From positions 434,001 through 498,000 of the forward strand of contig NZ_JBIWDK010000003.1 of the NCBI RefSeq assembly GCF_044761985.1: 64,000 bases of DNA. The letters are read 5' to 3'. The position numbers were made by a program, and so were the translations under genes. The stretch comes from Peribacillus sp044761985 (GTDB taxonomy: Bacteria; Bacillota; Bacilli; Bacillales; DSM-1321). Below are positions 1 through 8,503 of the stretch, piece by piece (the stretch's first letter is position 1; the number at the start of each line of letters is the position of its first letter). A model generated the notes under the pieces. That model made no database searches. It was not told the origin of the DNA and worked only from the letters and a program-made list of their open reading frames with translations.

Positions 1-515
1 ATGAAAATAGAAAAGGATGGATTTTGAAATGCCTGGGCAAAGTGCCCAATCCCGAAGAATAAACTTGAAATGATGATGGCCTTGATCTCTCCCTTTGGTA
101 GGAGGATCTTCAGCATCAAGCCACGAAAAACGGATTCCTCGACAAAGGCATTTGTCATAATCCCCAAACTTAATAAGACTAGATAAGAAAAGGATTGAAT
201 GGACACTCCTTCGTTGAAGATGACAAGAAGGATTAAAAAGAAGAGCAAGGGCGTATATAAAACCCATTCCCGGACGGATAGCTTCCGGAGTGAATGAAAA
301 TAAAAGGTGCCCCATCGATTCTTTATCGTAAAATAAAAAATCAAGAGGAGTGCTAGCGGAATGAAGCCCATAAAAGGCGCAATGGGGTTACTCATCTTTG
401 TTATTTCAGTGATGGCAGCCCCTGTTGAAACGAAAAGCAAAGTGATGATTTCAAGTCCGATAAGAGTTAAATAAGGTCGTTTGAACGTCATTTCATTTTT
501 CATTATATAAGTCAT
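1..515 (-). CDS. CPBP family intramembrane protease (partial)
   Basis: Only the N-terminal ~171 residues are present; the gene runs off the left edge of the window and the frame is open to base 1. Hydrophobic segments alternate with short loops. The family motif EESVFRG (E126, E127, R131) is visible, followed by a helix ending FFGIGHF (H158). These are the glutamate pair and first conserved histidine of CPBP (CAAX protease/bacteriocin-processing, Abi) membrane metalloproteases. Substrate unknown. The start at 515 is chosen because an AGGGGAG sits just upstream on the minus strand; in-frame ATGs at 518 and 503 are alternatives. It is divergent from the next plus-strand unit. The family is clear, the role is not. 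Confidence 0.75.
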   Translation of the reverse strand, partial: MTYIMKNEMTFKRPYLTLIGLEIITLLFVSTGAAITEITKMSNPIAPFMGFIPLALLLIFYFTIKNRWGTFYFHSLRKLSVREWVLYTPLLFFLILLVIFNEGVSIQSFSYLVLLSLGIMTNAFVEESVFRGLMLKILLPKGEIKAIIISSLFFGIGHFAQAFQNPSFSIF

Positions 516-596
516 CATCTCCCCTGGTTTGTGTTAAATATTCGTTGCTCGATTGGATTAATCCTGCTACCTTTCAGGCTGAAGATTAACATACAA

Positions 597-637
597 GGCG
601 CAGAAAGAAATCAGCTTATTTCTTTTGCGCCTCTTTT
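597..637 (+). terminator. Rho-independent terminator-like hairpin
   Basis: A 14-15-bp arm pair (GGCGCAGAAAGAAAT against ATTTCTTTTGCGCC, one bulge) is followed by TCTTTTATT. No plus-strand gene ends just before it, so it may be a relic or may shield the downstream promoter. I see no convincing gene in 519-840. Confidence 0.4.
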
Positions 638-841
638 ATTCGCATCTCTACCATCGTTACTCAATACGAAGACGACAAGCCCTTTCATTTGTCCAGTTTT
701 TGTTTCAGGTATATGGACTCGCATTCTATCTTCCTAAAACTCATTAATAGGTCGGGCACCTAATTTACTAGTGTAGAGGGATGGTCCTATTTTGTAATCA
801 AAACGTAATGAATTGTAAAGAATTGTTTACAATGTAAGTAA

Positions 842-869
842 TGTACAGTTTTACGTTTTACTATATAAT
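842..869 (+). promoter_or_regulatory. Candidate sigma-A promoter for the SulP leader
   Basis: TGTACA (842-847) and TATAAT (864-869) are separated by 16 bp. A 6-bp inverted repeat, TGTAAA...TTTACA, lies just upstream near 816-832 and could be an operator. Transcription from here would give a leader of about 235 nt before the SulP start. Confidence 0.4.
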
Positions 870-876
870 ATGGGAA

Positions 877-893
877 CATGGTTCGAAACCATG
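877..893 (+). promoter_or_regulatory. Perfect hairpin at the 5' end of the SulP leader
   Basis: A 7-bp perfect stem, CATGGTT/AACCATG, with loop CGA lies within ~10 nt of the predicted transcription start. Such 5'-terminal hairpins often protect an mRNA from decay; that role here is inference. Confidence 0.4.
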
Positions 894-919
894 AATAAAC
901 CCGACAAAGGAGATTACAT

Positions 920-1003
920 ATGAGAGTTACTTCTTACAATCTATCAAATCCTCAAAGGTTTACCGTGAAAAGAAAACTCCCCTTACACTTTTTCTTTTTC
1001 TAA
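920..1003 (+). CDS. 27-codon leader mini-ORF upstream of SulP gene
   Basis: A short frame, MRVTSYNLSNPQRF followed by a basic stretch and ending in HFFFF, has a near-ideal ribosome binding site (AAAGGAG, 7 nt before ATG). It lies inside the predicted leader of the SulP transporter gene. Its last codons form the 5' part of a hairpin (CCTTACA 981-987 with TGTAAGG 1006-1012) that abuts a second hairpin, GCGAC-tac-GTCGC (1012-1024). This layout resembles a regulatory leader peptide whose translation would change downstream folding. I recognise no homolog, and coding status rests only on the binding site and position. Confidence 0.4.
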   Translation: MRVTSYNLSNPQRFTVKRKLPLHFFFF

Positions 1004-1111
1004 GATGTAAGGCGACTACGTCGCTACCCCAAAATATGTACACCTACTTTTTTTCAATAACCGTTTTCAATAGAGTGCGACTAAAAAGATGAAGGATGTG
1101 AGGGTGAATTT

Positions 1112-2761
1112 ATGATGAAGGATAGTAGATTCCAAGGATACAACATGAAAGGATTTCAAAAAGACCTGACAGCAGGCCTGGTAGTGGGAGTGGTAGCCAT
1201 TCCCCTTGGACTAGCTTTTTCCATTGCATCCGGAGTGGAGCCCATATATGGCTTGTATACGACGATCATTGCAGGAATTCTCATTTCGCTTTTGGGTGGG
1301 TCTAAGTACCAAATTGGTGGGCCGACTGGAGCCTTTGTTCCATTACTATTTGGAATCGTCATGCAATACGGTTACGAAAGTCTTCTCATTGCCGGGTTTT
1401 TAGCCGGGATTATGTTGGTGGTGATGGGACTGCTTAAATTAGGGAATATGATGAAGTTCATTCCCCGCCCCGTTATCATTGGGTTTACGACAGGCATTGC
1501 CATCATCATCTTTTCCGGCCAAATTGCTAACTTTTTAGGCATGAAGGTGGAAAAGCATGAAACGTTTTTGGCTAATATGAAAGAATTGGTGGTTAAAGCA
1601 GATACGATGAATGTCTATAGCATAGGCGTGGCACTAATATGCTTTATTGTAATCCTGTTAGCACCGAAAGTACTTCCGCGAGTACCAGGACCTCTTCTTG
1701 GATTACTTGTTTCCACAGTGGTAGCCTTCTATTTCTTCCCTAGTAAGGTGGCTACGATTGGATCTACATATGGAGCGATTCCAAGAGGTTTCCCTGAATT
1801 TAAAGTGCCAGAGGTTTCGGTGGAAATCATTATCAATCTTCTCCCAGTGGCGCTTACCATTGCATTATTAGGAGGAATCGAATCATTGCTTTCGGCAACC
1901 GTGGCAGATAACATGGGTGGTTCGAAACACGACAGCAATAAGGAATTAGTCGGTCAAGGCATAGCGAACATCGCTACACCATTCTTTGGCGGAATCCCGG
2001 CTACAGGTGCTATTGCCAGAACGGCCACGAATATTAAGACTGGGGCCGTTTCACCAATGTCAGGGATTATCCATGGAATCGTGGTCTTGATGGTCCTGCT
2101 CGTCTTATCTCCTTATGCCACACATATTCCTTTGGCCAGCATGGCGCCAATCCTCATGTTTGTTGCTTGGAACATGAGTGAACGGAAGGAATTTGCCCAT
2201 GTATTAAAAACAAGGTCGGCTGATTCCGTTGTACTGTTTGTGACATTCCTTGTCACGGTTTTAACGGATTTAATCATGGGTGTCGGTATCGGTTTATTGA
2301 TTGCCTTCATCACCTTTATCATTAAGATGAGTCACTCATTAAAGATCAGGGAAAGAAGTCACGAAGTTTATCCGGAAATTATTCCAACGACTGCAAGCTC
2401 GGATTCAAGAATCGATGTTTACAATTTGGAAGGTCCCTTATTCTTTGGATCCATTGATGTACTGGAATCTAATATTTTGGAAAATTTGGATAATAAGACG
2501 GGCGTTTTAGTATTGAGCATGCGAAGGGTATCCTATATGGATACGTCAGCCGAGGCCGCTCTGCTGGCCATAGTCAATCGAATAAGGAAATATAAAGGGA
2601 AATTAGTCATCTCCGGAATTCAGCAACAACCTAAGGAGTTGCTGATAAGTACCGGGTTATATCATAAAATAGAAAAACAGCATTTCTTTAAATCCAAGGA
2701 AGAAGCTTTATATTTTGCCAAGCAATATGTAAATGTCAAATCAGATCAAGTAGTCTTATAG
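1112..2761 (+). CDS. SulP family inorganic anion transporter with STAS domain
   Basis: A 549-residue membrane protein of the SulP/SLC26 family. The first ~400 residues are hydrophobic helices carrying the family pattern near the N-terminus (DLTAGLVVGVVAIPLGLAFS, then the GLYTTI region). A cytoplasmic STAS domain follows, from about residue 430, with the characteristic MDTSAEAALL stretch. Members import sulfate, bicarbonate or other anions with Na+ or H+; the substrate cannot be read from sequence. The start follows a GTGAGGGTGA ribosome binding site, and ATG 1115 is also possible. It appears monocistronic, behind an unusual leader. A sulfate importer (sbp-cysTWA) sits 8 kb away, which makes sulfate a possible but unproven substrate. 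Confidence 0.85.
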   Translation: MMKDSRFQGYNMKGFQKDLTAGLVVGVVAIPLGLAFSIASGVEPIYGLYTTIIAGILISLLGGSKYQIGGPTGAFVPLLFGIVMQYGYESLLIAGFLAGIMLVVMGLLKLGNMMKFIPRPVIIGFTTGIAIIIFSGQIANFLGMKVEKHETFLANMKELVVKADTMNVYSIGVALICFIVILLAPKVLPRVPGPLLGLLVSTVVAFYFFPSKVATIGSTYGAIPRGFPEFKVPEVSVEIIINLLPVALTIALLGGIESLLSATVADNMGGSKHDSNKELVGQGIANIATPFFGGIPATGAIARTATNIKTGAVSPMSGIIHGIVVLMVLLVLSPYATHIPLASMAPILMFVAWNMSERKEFAHVLKTRSADSVVLFVTFLVTVLTDLIMGVGIGLLIAFITFIIKMSHSLKIRERSHEVYPEIIPTTASSDSRIDVYNLEGPLFFGSIDVLESNILENLDNKTGVLVLSMRRVSYMDTSAEAALLAIVNRIRKYKGKLVISGIQQQPKELLISTGLYHKIEKQHFFKSKEEALYFAKQYVNVKSDQVVL

Positions 2762-2842
2762 ATGTAACCCTAAAGTCATCCTTTCGGCTTTTTATGGTAT
2801 AGTTACCGTAATGAGAGATTATAAAAGAAGGTGACTGTCTGG

Positions 2843-3256
2843 ATGGATTTATATCGGATTGGCCAGCTTGCTGAACTAGCTAATGTATCAAGGAGAACCA
2901 TAGACTATTATACACAATTGGGATTGCTCACCTATGAGAAGACTGGATCGAGGTATCGATATTATACGAAGGATGCGCTCAATCGACTGAGTATGATCGA
3001 TCGATATAAAGAGCAAAACATGCCGTTGACCGAAATCAAGGAGCGGCTGCAGATCTGGTCCGACAAACCTGTGGATTCTGGAAAGGTACTGGCAAAAGTC
3101 GATAAGATTTCTTTAAACCTGAAAGAACTGGAGCGGGAAGTTCTTGAATTAAAGCCACTCTTGGAACAGCTGGATGAACAGCAACTGAAGTTTGCTGTTC
3201 ATCAGCTCTCCCTAAGAGGCGGATCTTTGATTAGTATCATGAACGCGCTTACATGA
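2843..3256 (+). CDS. MerR family transcriptional regulator
   Basis: A 137-residue protein starting MDLYRIGQLAELANVS, a standard MerR winged-helix N-terminus (recognition helix SRRTIDYYTQLGLL, wing TGSRYRYYTKDAL). A coiled-coil dimerisation helix and a short C-terminal part follow. No effector domain or metal-binding cysteines are visible, so the inducer is unknown. ATG 2843 is preferred over GTG 2831 because AAGGTGA lies 8 nt before it. A strong terminator follows, so it is not part of the downstream kyn operon transcript, but it could still regulate neighbours. Confidence 0.85.
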   Translation: MDLYRIGQLAELANVSRRTIDYYTQLGLLTYEKTGSRYRYYTKDALNRLSMIDRYKEQNMPLTEIKERLQIWSDKPVDSGKVLAKVDKISLNLKELEREVLELKPLLEQLDEQQLKFAVHQLSLRGGSLISIMNALT

Positions 3257-3276
3257 ACAAGAGTTTTTCCTCATTC

Positions 3277-3303
3277 AAAAAAGACCACTTTGGTCTTTTT
3301 TTT
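3277..3303 (+). terminator. Terminator after MerR gene
   Basis: AAAAAAGACC and GGTCTTTTTT form a stem with a short loop, followed by a long T tract. Confidence 0.85.
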
Positions 3304-3415
3304 ATTTTTTCCGTAGCTTGTAAGAGTAATAAAAACTTTTTTTCGGCAAAGGGGAAGGAGATAGGGGAATGGGAAAAGAAGAACTATAATATATAGATTC
3401 AGAAAGGGTGAGTGG

Positions 3416-4930
3416 ATGATTGGTTCAATTGTAACGACGGCAAAAGGGCATCTTCAAGGAACCGTAGAAAATGGTGTAGGCGTTTGGAAAGGCGTCAGGT
3501 ATGCGAGAGCTCCAATCGACGAATTGCGTTTTCGCTCTCCGGAGCCTGTTGAAAGATGGAACGGTGTCCTGGATGCAGTCAATTTCGGCGCTGTGCCACC
3601 ACAACCGTTGGAAAGGGCAGCCAGGATGGGGATGACAGACAGTGAAGAAATGGATGAGGATTGTTTATTCCTGAATATCTGGTCTCCTAATGCTGATGAT
3701 CGGAAGCGCCCGGTCATGGTTTGGATTCCAGGTGGAGCATATATTACGGGATCCGGTTCGATTGATATGTACAACGGTCATGTGTTAGCCAAAACAGGAG
3801 ATGTAGTGGTTGTAAGCATCAATTATCGGTTAGGTGCTTTAGGATATTTGGATTTTACGGAGTGGAATCATGAGGAGGAACTCTTTGATTCCAACCTAGG
3901 TTTACGTGACCAAGTCGCTGCGTTGAAATGGATAAAAGAGAATATTGTAGCATTTGGTGGAGACCCGGAGAATGTTACGGTATTTGGTGAATCAGCTGGT
4001 GGCAATGCCGTTACGACTTTACTCTCAGTACCTTCTGCAAGAGGGCTTTTTAAACAGGCCATTGCCCAAAGTCCTGCTCCTACTTCAGTTTACGGAAAAG
4101 GTTTTGCACGACAGTTCAGTAAGAAATTTCTCGATATTCTCGGGATTGAAGAGAATGAAGTCGATGTGTTAAAAACACTTCCCGTCCAGAAAATCGTTAC
4201 AGCTTCATATGAATTATTACAGCAAAACTCTCAAGATCTCCCTGGCTCGCTTTCTTTTGGTCCAGTCGTTGATGGTGACTTTTTACCTGACTATCCATTG
4301 GAAGCCATTCGTTCAGGAGCCACTGCTGGAATTCCCCTTCTTATTGGTACAAATAAAGATGAAGCGACTTTATTTGACCAAATGGATCCCCCGTTAATTC
4401 CGACAACCGAAGAAATGATTCATAAGATGTTCGAAAATACAGATCCTGAAGCGGAGGAGCGAATCACCAACGCTTACCTAACCTTCCCTAATAAAGAGGC
4501 TACCCTAGGCTTGGGGCGTGATGCGACTTTTCATATGCCTTCGGTTTGGTATGCAGAGGCATACAGCCGTCAGGAGAAAACATGGATGTACCGCTTCGAT
4601 TACCAAACCCCCTCTTTAAAGTTTAGCAAACTAGGGGCGACGCATGGGATGGAGATTTTATATGTTTTCCAGACTTTCGATTCTATAGTTGGAAAACGGA
4701 TTACTGCCTTTGGCGCTAAGCGTGCTGCCTTGAAATTATCTCGACGGATGCAAGGTCACTGGATTAACTTTGCGAAATATGGGAATCCCAATCCGCCGGA
4801 AGGAGAAGTCTGGCCGAAGTATGACGAAACGAATCATTATACGATGATTTTTGATAAAAGGGATTATATAGAAAAGGATCCCAATAGGGTTCACCGGTTG
4901 GTTTGGGAGGGTGTAAGAATATATAAATGA
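3416..4930 (+). CDS. Type B carboxylesterase (para-nitrobenzyl esterase-like)
   Basis: A 504-residue alpha/beta hydrolase of the carboxylesterase type B family, close to the size of B. subtilis PnbA. Visible hallmarks are EDCLFLNIW, the oxyanion-hole region PGGAY, the nucleophile elbow GESAGG, the acid residue in GTNKDEATLF and the catalytic histidine in THGMEILY. No signal peptide, so cytoplasmic. It hydrolyses carboxylic esters; the natural substrate is unknown. It lies 37 bp upstream of kynU on the same strand with no terminator between, so it is probably the first gene of the kynurenine operon. It might act on an ester or formyl-amide intermediate, but KynB already supplies the formamidase. 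Start: ATG after GAAAGGGTGA. Confidence 0.85.
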   Translation: MIGSIVTTAKGHLQGTVENGVGVWKGVRYARAPIDELRFRSPEPVERWNGVLDAVNFGAVPPQPLERAARMGMTDSEEMDEDCLFLNIWSPNADDRKRPVMVWIPGGAYITGSGSIDMYNGHVLAKTGDVVVVSINYRLGALGYLDFTEWNHEEELFDSNLGLRDQVAALKWIKENIVAFGGDPENVTVFGESAGGNAVTTLLSVPSARGLFKQAIAQSPAPTSVYGKGFARQFSKKFLDILGIEENEVDVLKTLPVQKIVTASYELLQQNSQDLPGSLSFGPVVDGDFLPDYPLEAIRSGATAGIPLLIGTNKDEATLFDQMDPPLIPTTEEMIHKMFENTDPEAEERITNAYLTFPNKEATLGLGRDATFHMPSVWYAEAYSRQEKTWMYRFDYQTPSLKFSKLGATHGMEILYVFQTFDSIVGKRITAFGAKRAALKLSRRMQGHWINFAKYGNPNPPEGEVWPKYDETNHYTMIFDKRDYIEKDPNRVHRLVWEGVRIYK

Positions 4931-4967
4931 AAGAAAACCAGCATGGAAGAAACGGAGGAAAATAAAA

Positions 4968-6254
4968 ATGGATACATATCATTTTCAGCCAACGAAAGAG
5001 TTTGCAGGAAAATTGGACCAATGTGATGCCTTAGCCATTTATCGGAAGGAATTTTACTTGACTCCCGGGACCATCTATATGGACGGAAATTCATTGGGAC
5101 TATTATCGAAGCGGGCGGAAAAAAGTCTTTTGAATTCATTGGAAGACTGGAAGAGATATGGAATCGAGGGATGGACGGAAGGTGATAACCCTTGGTTTTA
5201 TTTCTCTGAGAGATTGGGAGAGTTGAGTGCCCCTTTGGTGGGGGCGTCAGGTGATGAAGTAATTATGAGTGGCTCGACGACAGGGAACCTTCATCAGCTG
5301 GTGGCAACTTTCTTTGAACCGAAGGAAGGACGGAACAAGATATTGGCCGATGAGCTGACGTTTCCGAGTGATATTTATGCGCTTCAAAGCCAGCTTTTGC
5401 TACACGGGCTTGATCCGGAAACACATTTAGTGCAGGTGAAAAGCCGTGATGGTAAACTTCTTATGGAAGACGATATCATTGCCGCGATGTCAGAGGAAGT
5501 AGCCTTGGTCGTGTTGCCAACGGTTTTGTACCGCAGCGGACAGATTCTGGATATGAAACGATTAACAAAGGAAGCGCACACTAGAGGAATCATCATTGGG
5601 TTTGATGGGTGTCATTCAGTGGGTGCTGTTCCACACCAATTTGACGAGTGGGAGGTCGACTTTGCATTTTGGTGTAATTATAAACATTTGAATGGAGGAC
5701 CGGGAAGTGTTGCAGGCTTATATGTCAATCGAAAACATTTCGATAAAAGGCCAGGGTTGACTGGATGGTTCGGGTCAAAAAAGGATGAACAGTTCGACAT
5801 GAAACACTCATTCTCCAAGTCTGATTCAGCAGGGGCCTTTCAGATCGGAACGCCACATATATTAAGTATGGCTCCACTAGTCGGTTCGCTTGAAATGTTT
5901 GCCGAAGTGGGTATCGAACAGATTCGTACAAAATCTTTGCTTTTGACACAATATTTTATGGACTTGATTGACTCTGAACTTATGGAGTATGGGTTTTCAT
6001 TCGGGAACCCTCGAGATGATTTTCGAAGGGGGGCTCATATTATCCTTGAGCACCGAGAAGCAGCACGGATATGTAAAGCGTTGAAGAATGAGGGCGTCAT
6101 TCCGGATTACCGCGAACCGGATATGATCCGGCTTGCACCTGTCTCCCTCTATACCTCCTATCAGGAAGTATGGGAAACGGTCCAGGCACTAAAAAAAATC
6201 ATGCAAGGGAAGTTATATGAGAGTTATGAAAATATACGGGGAATCATTGCCTAG
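4968..6254 (+). CDS. kynU: Kynureninase
   Basis: A 428-residue fold-type I PLP enzyme that cleaves L-kynurenine to anthranilate and L-alanine. Family features in order: the N-terminal MDGNSLGL and GIEGWTEGDNPW segments, PLP-contacting GSTTGNLHQ, the cofactor aspartate in GFDGCHS (D213), and the Schiff-base lysine in NYKHLNGGPG (K239). The length is typical. AACGGAGGAAA lies 9 nt before ATG. It is followed 14 bp later by a permease and then kynA and kynB, which completes the tryptophan-to-anthranilate route. No 3-hydroxylase or 3-hydroxyanthranilate dioxygenase is nearby, so the pathway here is catabolic rather than quinolinate-forming. Confidence 0.95.
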   Translation: MDTYHFQPTKEFAGKLDQCDALAIYRKEFYLTPGTIYMDGNSLGLLSKRAEKSLLNSLEDWKRYGIEGWTEGDNPWFYFSERLGELSAPLVGASGDEVIMSGSTTGNLHQLVATFFEPKEGRNKILADELTFPSDIYALQSQLLLHGLDPETHLVQVKSRDGKLLMEDDIIAAMSEEVALVVLPTVLYRSGQILDMKRLTKEAHTRGIIIGFDGCHSVGAVPHQFDEWEVDFAFWCNYKHLNGGPGSVAGLYVNRKHFDKRPGLTGWFGSKKDEQFDMKHSFSKSDSAGAFQIGTPHILSMAPLVGSLEMFAEVGIEQIRTKSLLLTQYFMDLIDSELMEYGFSFGNPRDDFRRGAHIILEHREAARICKALKNEGVIPDYREPDMIRLAPVSLYTSYQEVWETVQALKKIMQGKLYESYENIRGIIA

Positions 6255-6268
6255 TTTGGAAAAGAAAC

Positions 6269-7618
6269 ATGGAAAATAATAAATTGAAAAGAGAGTTATC
6301 AACCAATCAAATCACGATGATCGCAATGGGATGTGCGATTGGGACCGGCTTGTTTTTAGGGAGCGGTCTAGCGATATCGATAGCCGGTCCAAGCGTATTG
6401 ATTAGCTATGCTGTCGGTGCGTTCGTTGTTTTGTTATTAATGGGATGCTTGGCGGAAATAACGGTCGCTTATCCAACTTCCGGATCCTTTGGGACGATTG
6501 CCGAGAAGTACATCAGTCCACTTGCAGGCTTTCTTGTCCGATATTCCTACTGGATAGCCAATGTCCTTGCCATTGGGGTCGAAGTCAGTGCAATCGCTGT
6601 TTATATGAAATACTGGTTTCCTGATGTACCAGGGAGTGTGTGGATTTTTCTTTTTGCCGCCTTACTCATCTATGTAAATGCAACCAGTGTCAATACTTTC
6701 GGGAATTTTGAATATGTATTTTCCTTGATTAAAGTCAGCGCCATCGTCATTTTCATCTTACTGGGAGCTTATGTTTTGATTGGTGCCGAACCAGCCTCGG
6801 GAATGGGGATGGAGAACTATGTGAATGCAGGGGGGTTCATGCCTTTTGGTTTTTGGGGATTATGGGTGGCTGTTTTCATTTCTCTCTTCAGCTTTTTAGG
6901 GACAGAAATGATTGCAGTGACTGCAGGAGAAGCCAAAGATCCTGATATCGCTGTACCACGAGCCTTGAAGGCAACCGTTTTCAGGCTGTCGACTTTTTAC
7001 GTACTGACAATCGGCATCATGTTGATGATCGTTCCATGGCAGGAAGCGGGCGTTGAAGTGAGCCCATTCGTGAAGGTCATGGAAATATTAAATATCCCGG
7101 GAGCCTCCGGAATCATGAATTTTATCATTTTGACGGCAGCTTTATCAGCAATGAATAGTCAGCTGTATGCTTCCACAAGAATGATCTTTTCACTATCCGA
7201 ACAAAGGCAGGCACCGCCTTTCTTTAAGAAAGTGAGTCGAAAAGGAGTACCGGTCCGCGCCTTGCTCATCTCCACATTGGGTATTTTTCTGGCTGCGGGG
7301 ATAAAGGTCATTCTTCCCGATACATCTTATGCATTCATGATGGGGATATCGATGTTCGGGGCCATTTTCACTTGGTTCATGGTGTTCATCTCCCATCTGT
7401 TTTTCAGGCGAAACTGGGAAAGAACAGGGGGGCGGAAATTACCTGTCAAAATGTACGGTTATCCTTATTTAACGATACTTGGAGCGGTTTTTCTATTGGC
7501 CTTAACGGTAACAACCTGGTTTACCGAACCCTTTAAAATCGTTTTGCAGTTCGGTATTCCTTGGTTGATCTTTCTATGGCTCACATACATGTTGATGATG
7601 AGAGTAAAAAGAAGATAA
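6269..7618 (+). CDS. APC family amino acid permease (probable tryptophan/kynurenine uptake)
   Basis: A 449-residue membrane protein with about 12 hydrophobic segments. The N-terminus is characteristic of the amino acid transporter family of the APC superfamily (MGCAIGTGLFLGSG, then EITVAYPTSGSF). It sits between kynureninase and tryptophan 2,3-dioxygenase with 14-16-bp gaps, so it is co-transcribed and most likely imports tryptophan or kynurenine. The substrate is inferred from context; the family also carries proline, GABA, asparagine and aromatic amino acids. The ribosome binding site is weak (GGAAAAGAAAC), which may reflect translational coupling to kynU. Confidence 0.85.
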   Translation: MENNKLKRELSTNQITMIAMGCAIGTGLFLGSGLAISIAGPSVLISYAVGAFVVLLLMGCLAEITVAYPTSGSFGTIAEKYISPLAGFLVRYSYWIANVLAIGVEVSAIAVYMKYWFPDVPGSVWIFLFAALLIYVNATSVNTFGNFEYVFSLIKVSAIVIFILLGAYVLIGAEPASGMGMENYVNAGGFMPFGFWGLWVAVFISLFSFLGTEMIAVTAGEAKDPDIAVPRALKATVFRLSTFYVLTIGIMLMIVPWQEAGVEVSPFVKVMEILNIPGASGIMNFIILTAALSAMNSQLYASTRMIFSLSEQRQAPPFFKKVSRKGVPVRALLISTLGIFLAAGIKVILPDTSYAFMMGISMFGAIFTWFMVFISHLFFRRNWERTGGRKLPVKMYGYPYLTILGAVFLLALTVTTWFTEPFKIVLQFGIPWLIFLWLTYMLMMRVKRR

Positions 7619-7634
7619 AGGGAGTGACGCATGC

Positions 7635-8480
7635 ATGGATAAGGAATCAATCGAAGAAAGTCGCTTGGAAGAAGGAATGGTAACGAATTTTGAAAAAGAG
7701 ATGTCCTACGGTGACTATCTGAATTTGGACCAAGTATTATCGAGTCAGAGGTTGCTTTCCGGTCATCATGACGAAATGCTGTTTATCGTTATCCATCAAA
7801 CCAGCGAGTTATGGATGAAATTGATTCTTCATGAATTGACTGCGGCTACGGAGCATATCACGGAAGGAAGATTGGAACCTTCCTTCAAGATGCTATCACG
7901 GATTTCGAGAATTCAACAGCAGCTCGTTCAGTCATGGAATGTGCTCTCGACCTTGACCCCATCCGACTATATGGAGTTCCGGGATAAACTCGGAAACTCA
8001 TCGGGCTTCCAATCCTTTCAAAACCGAATGATTGAAAGTGCAATGGGACAAAAAAACAAGCCAATCTTGGCCGTGTTTCGTCATCAGCCTGACCTTTATG
8101 AATCCCTGGTGTCCGAGTTGAATAAGCCCAGTATTTACGATGCGGCAATTGGAGCCTTGGCCGCGAGGGGGTTTTCTATTGAAGAATCGATGTTGAACAG
8201 AGATTGGTCAGAACCTTATGTGGAAAACGAGAGTGTCGAGAAAGCCTGGCTCGCGGTGTACAGGGATGTACATCAATATTGGGATCTATATGAATTGGCT
8301 GAAAAACTGGTGGATATCGGCAGTCAACAGCAGTTCTGGAGATTCAATCATATGAGCACGGTGGAGCGGATTATAGGACAGAGAATGGGAACTGGAGGTT
8401 CTACTGGCGTGAACTATTTAAAGAAGGTAGTGAATCAGCCATTTTTCCCCGAACTCTGGACACTTCGGACAAAATTGTGA
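7635..8480 (+). CDS. kynA: Tryptophan 2,3-dioxygenase
   Basis: A 281-residue heme dioxygenase that opens the indole ring of L-tryptophan to N-formylkynurenine. Diagnostic segments are YGDYLNLDQVLSSQ, FIVIHQTSELWMK in the active site, SGFQSFQNR, and the C-terminal FWRFNHMSTVERIIG with GTGGSTGVNYLK, which supplies the distal loop and proximal heme ligand region. Length is typical for the bacterial enzyme. AAGGGAG lies about 10 nt before the chosen ATG; an out-of-frame ATG sits 4 nt upstream. It follows the permease by 16 bp and its stop lies 23 bp before the kynB start. Confidence 0.95.
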   Translation: MDKESIEESRLEEGMVTNFEKEMSYGDYLNLDQVLSSQRLLSGHHDEMLFIVIHQTSELWMKLILHELTAATEHITEGRLEPSFKMLSRISRIQQQLVQSWNVLSTLTPSDYMEFRDKLGNSSGFQSFQNRMIESAMGQKNKPILAVFRHQPDLYESLVSELNKPSIYDAAIGALAARGFSIEESMLNRDWSEPYVENESVEKAWLAVYRDVHQYWDLYELAEKLVDIGSQQQFWRFNHMSTVERIIGQRMGTGGSTGVNYLKKVVNQPFFPELWTLRTKL

Positions 8481-8503
8481 ACAGAATGATTGGAGAGGTA
8501 ACG

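Noticed and set aside
531..737. 68-residue plus-strand frame
   Set aside because: No ribosome binding site, and the terminator-like hairpin 597-637 lies inside it.
1056..1069. cre-like site (minus strand TGAAAACGGTTATT) before SulP
   Set aside because: Two mismatches to the consensus including the central CG-Y step, and it lies in the leader rather than at a promoter.
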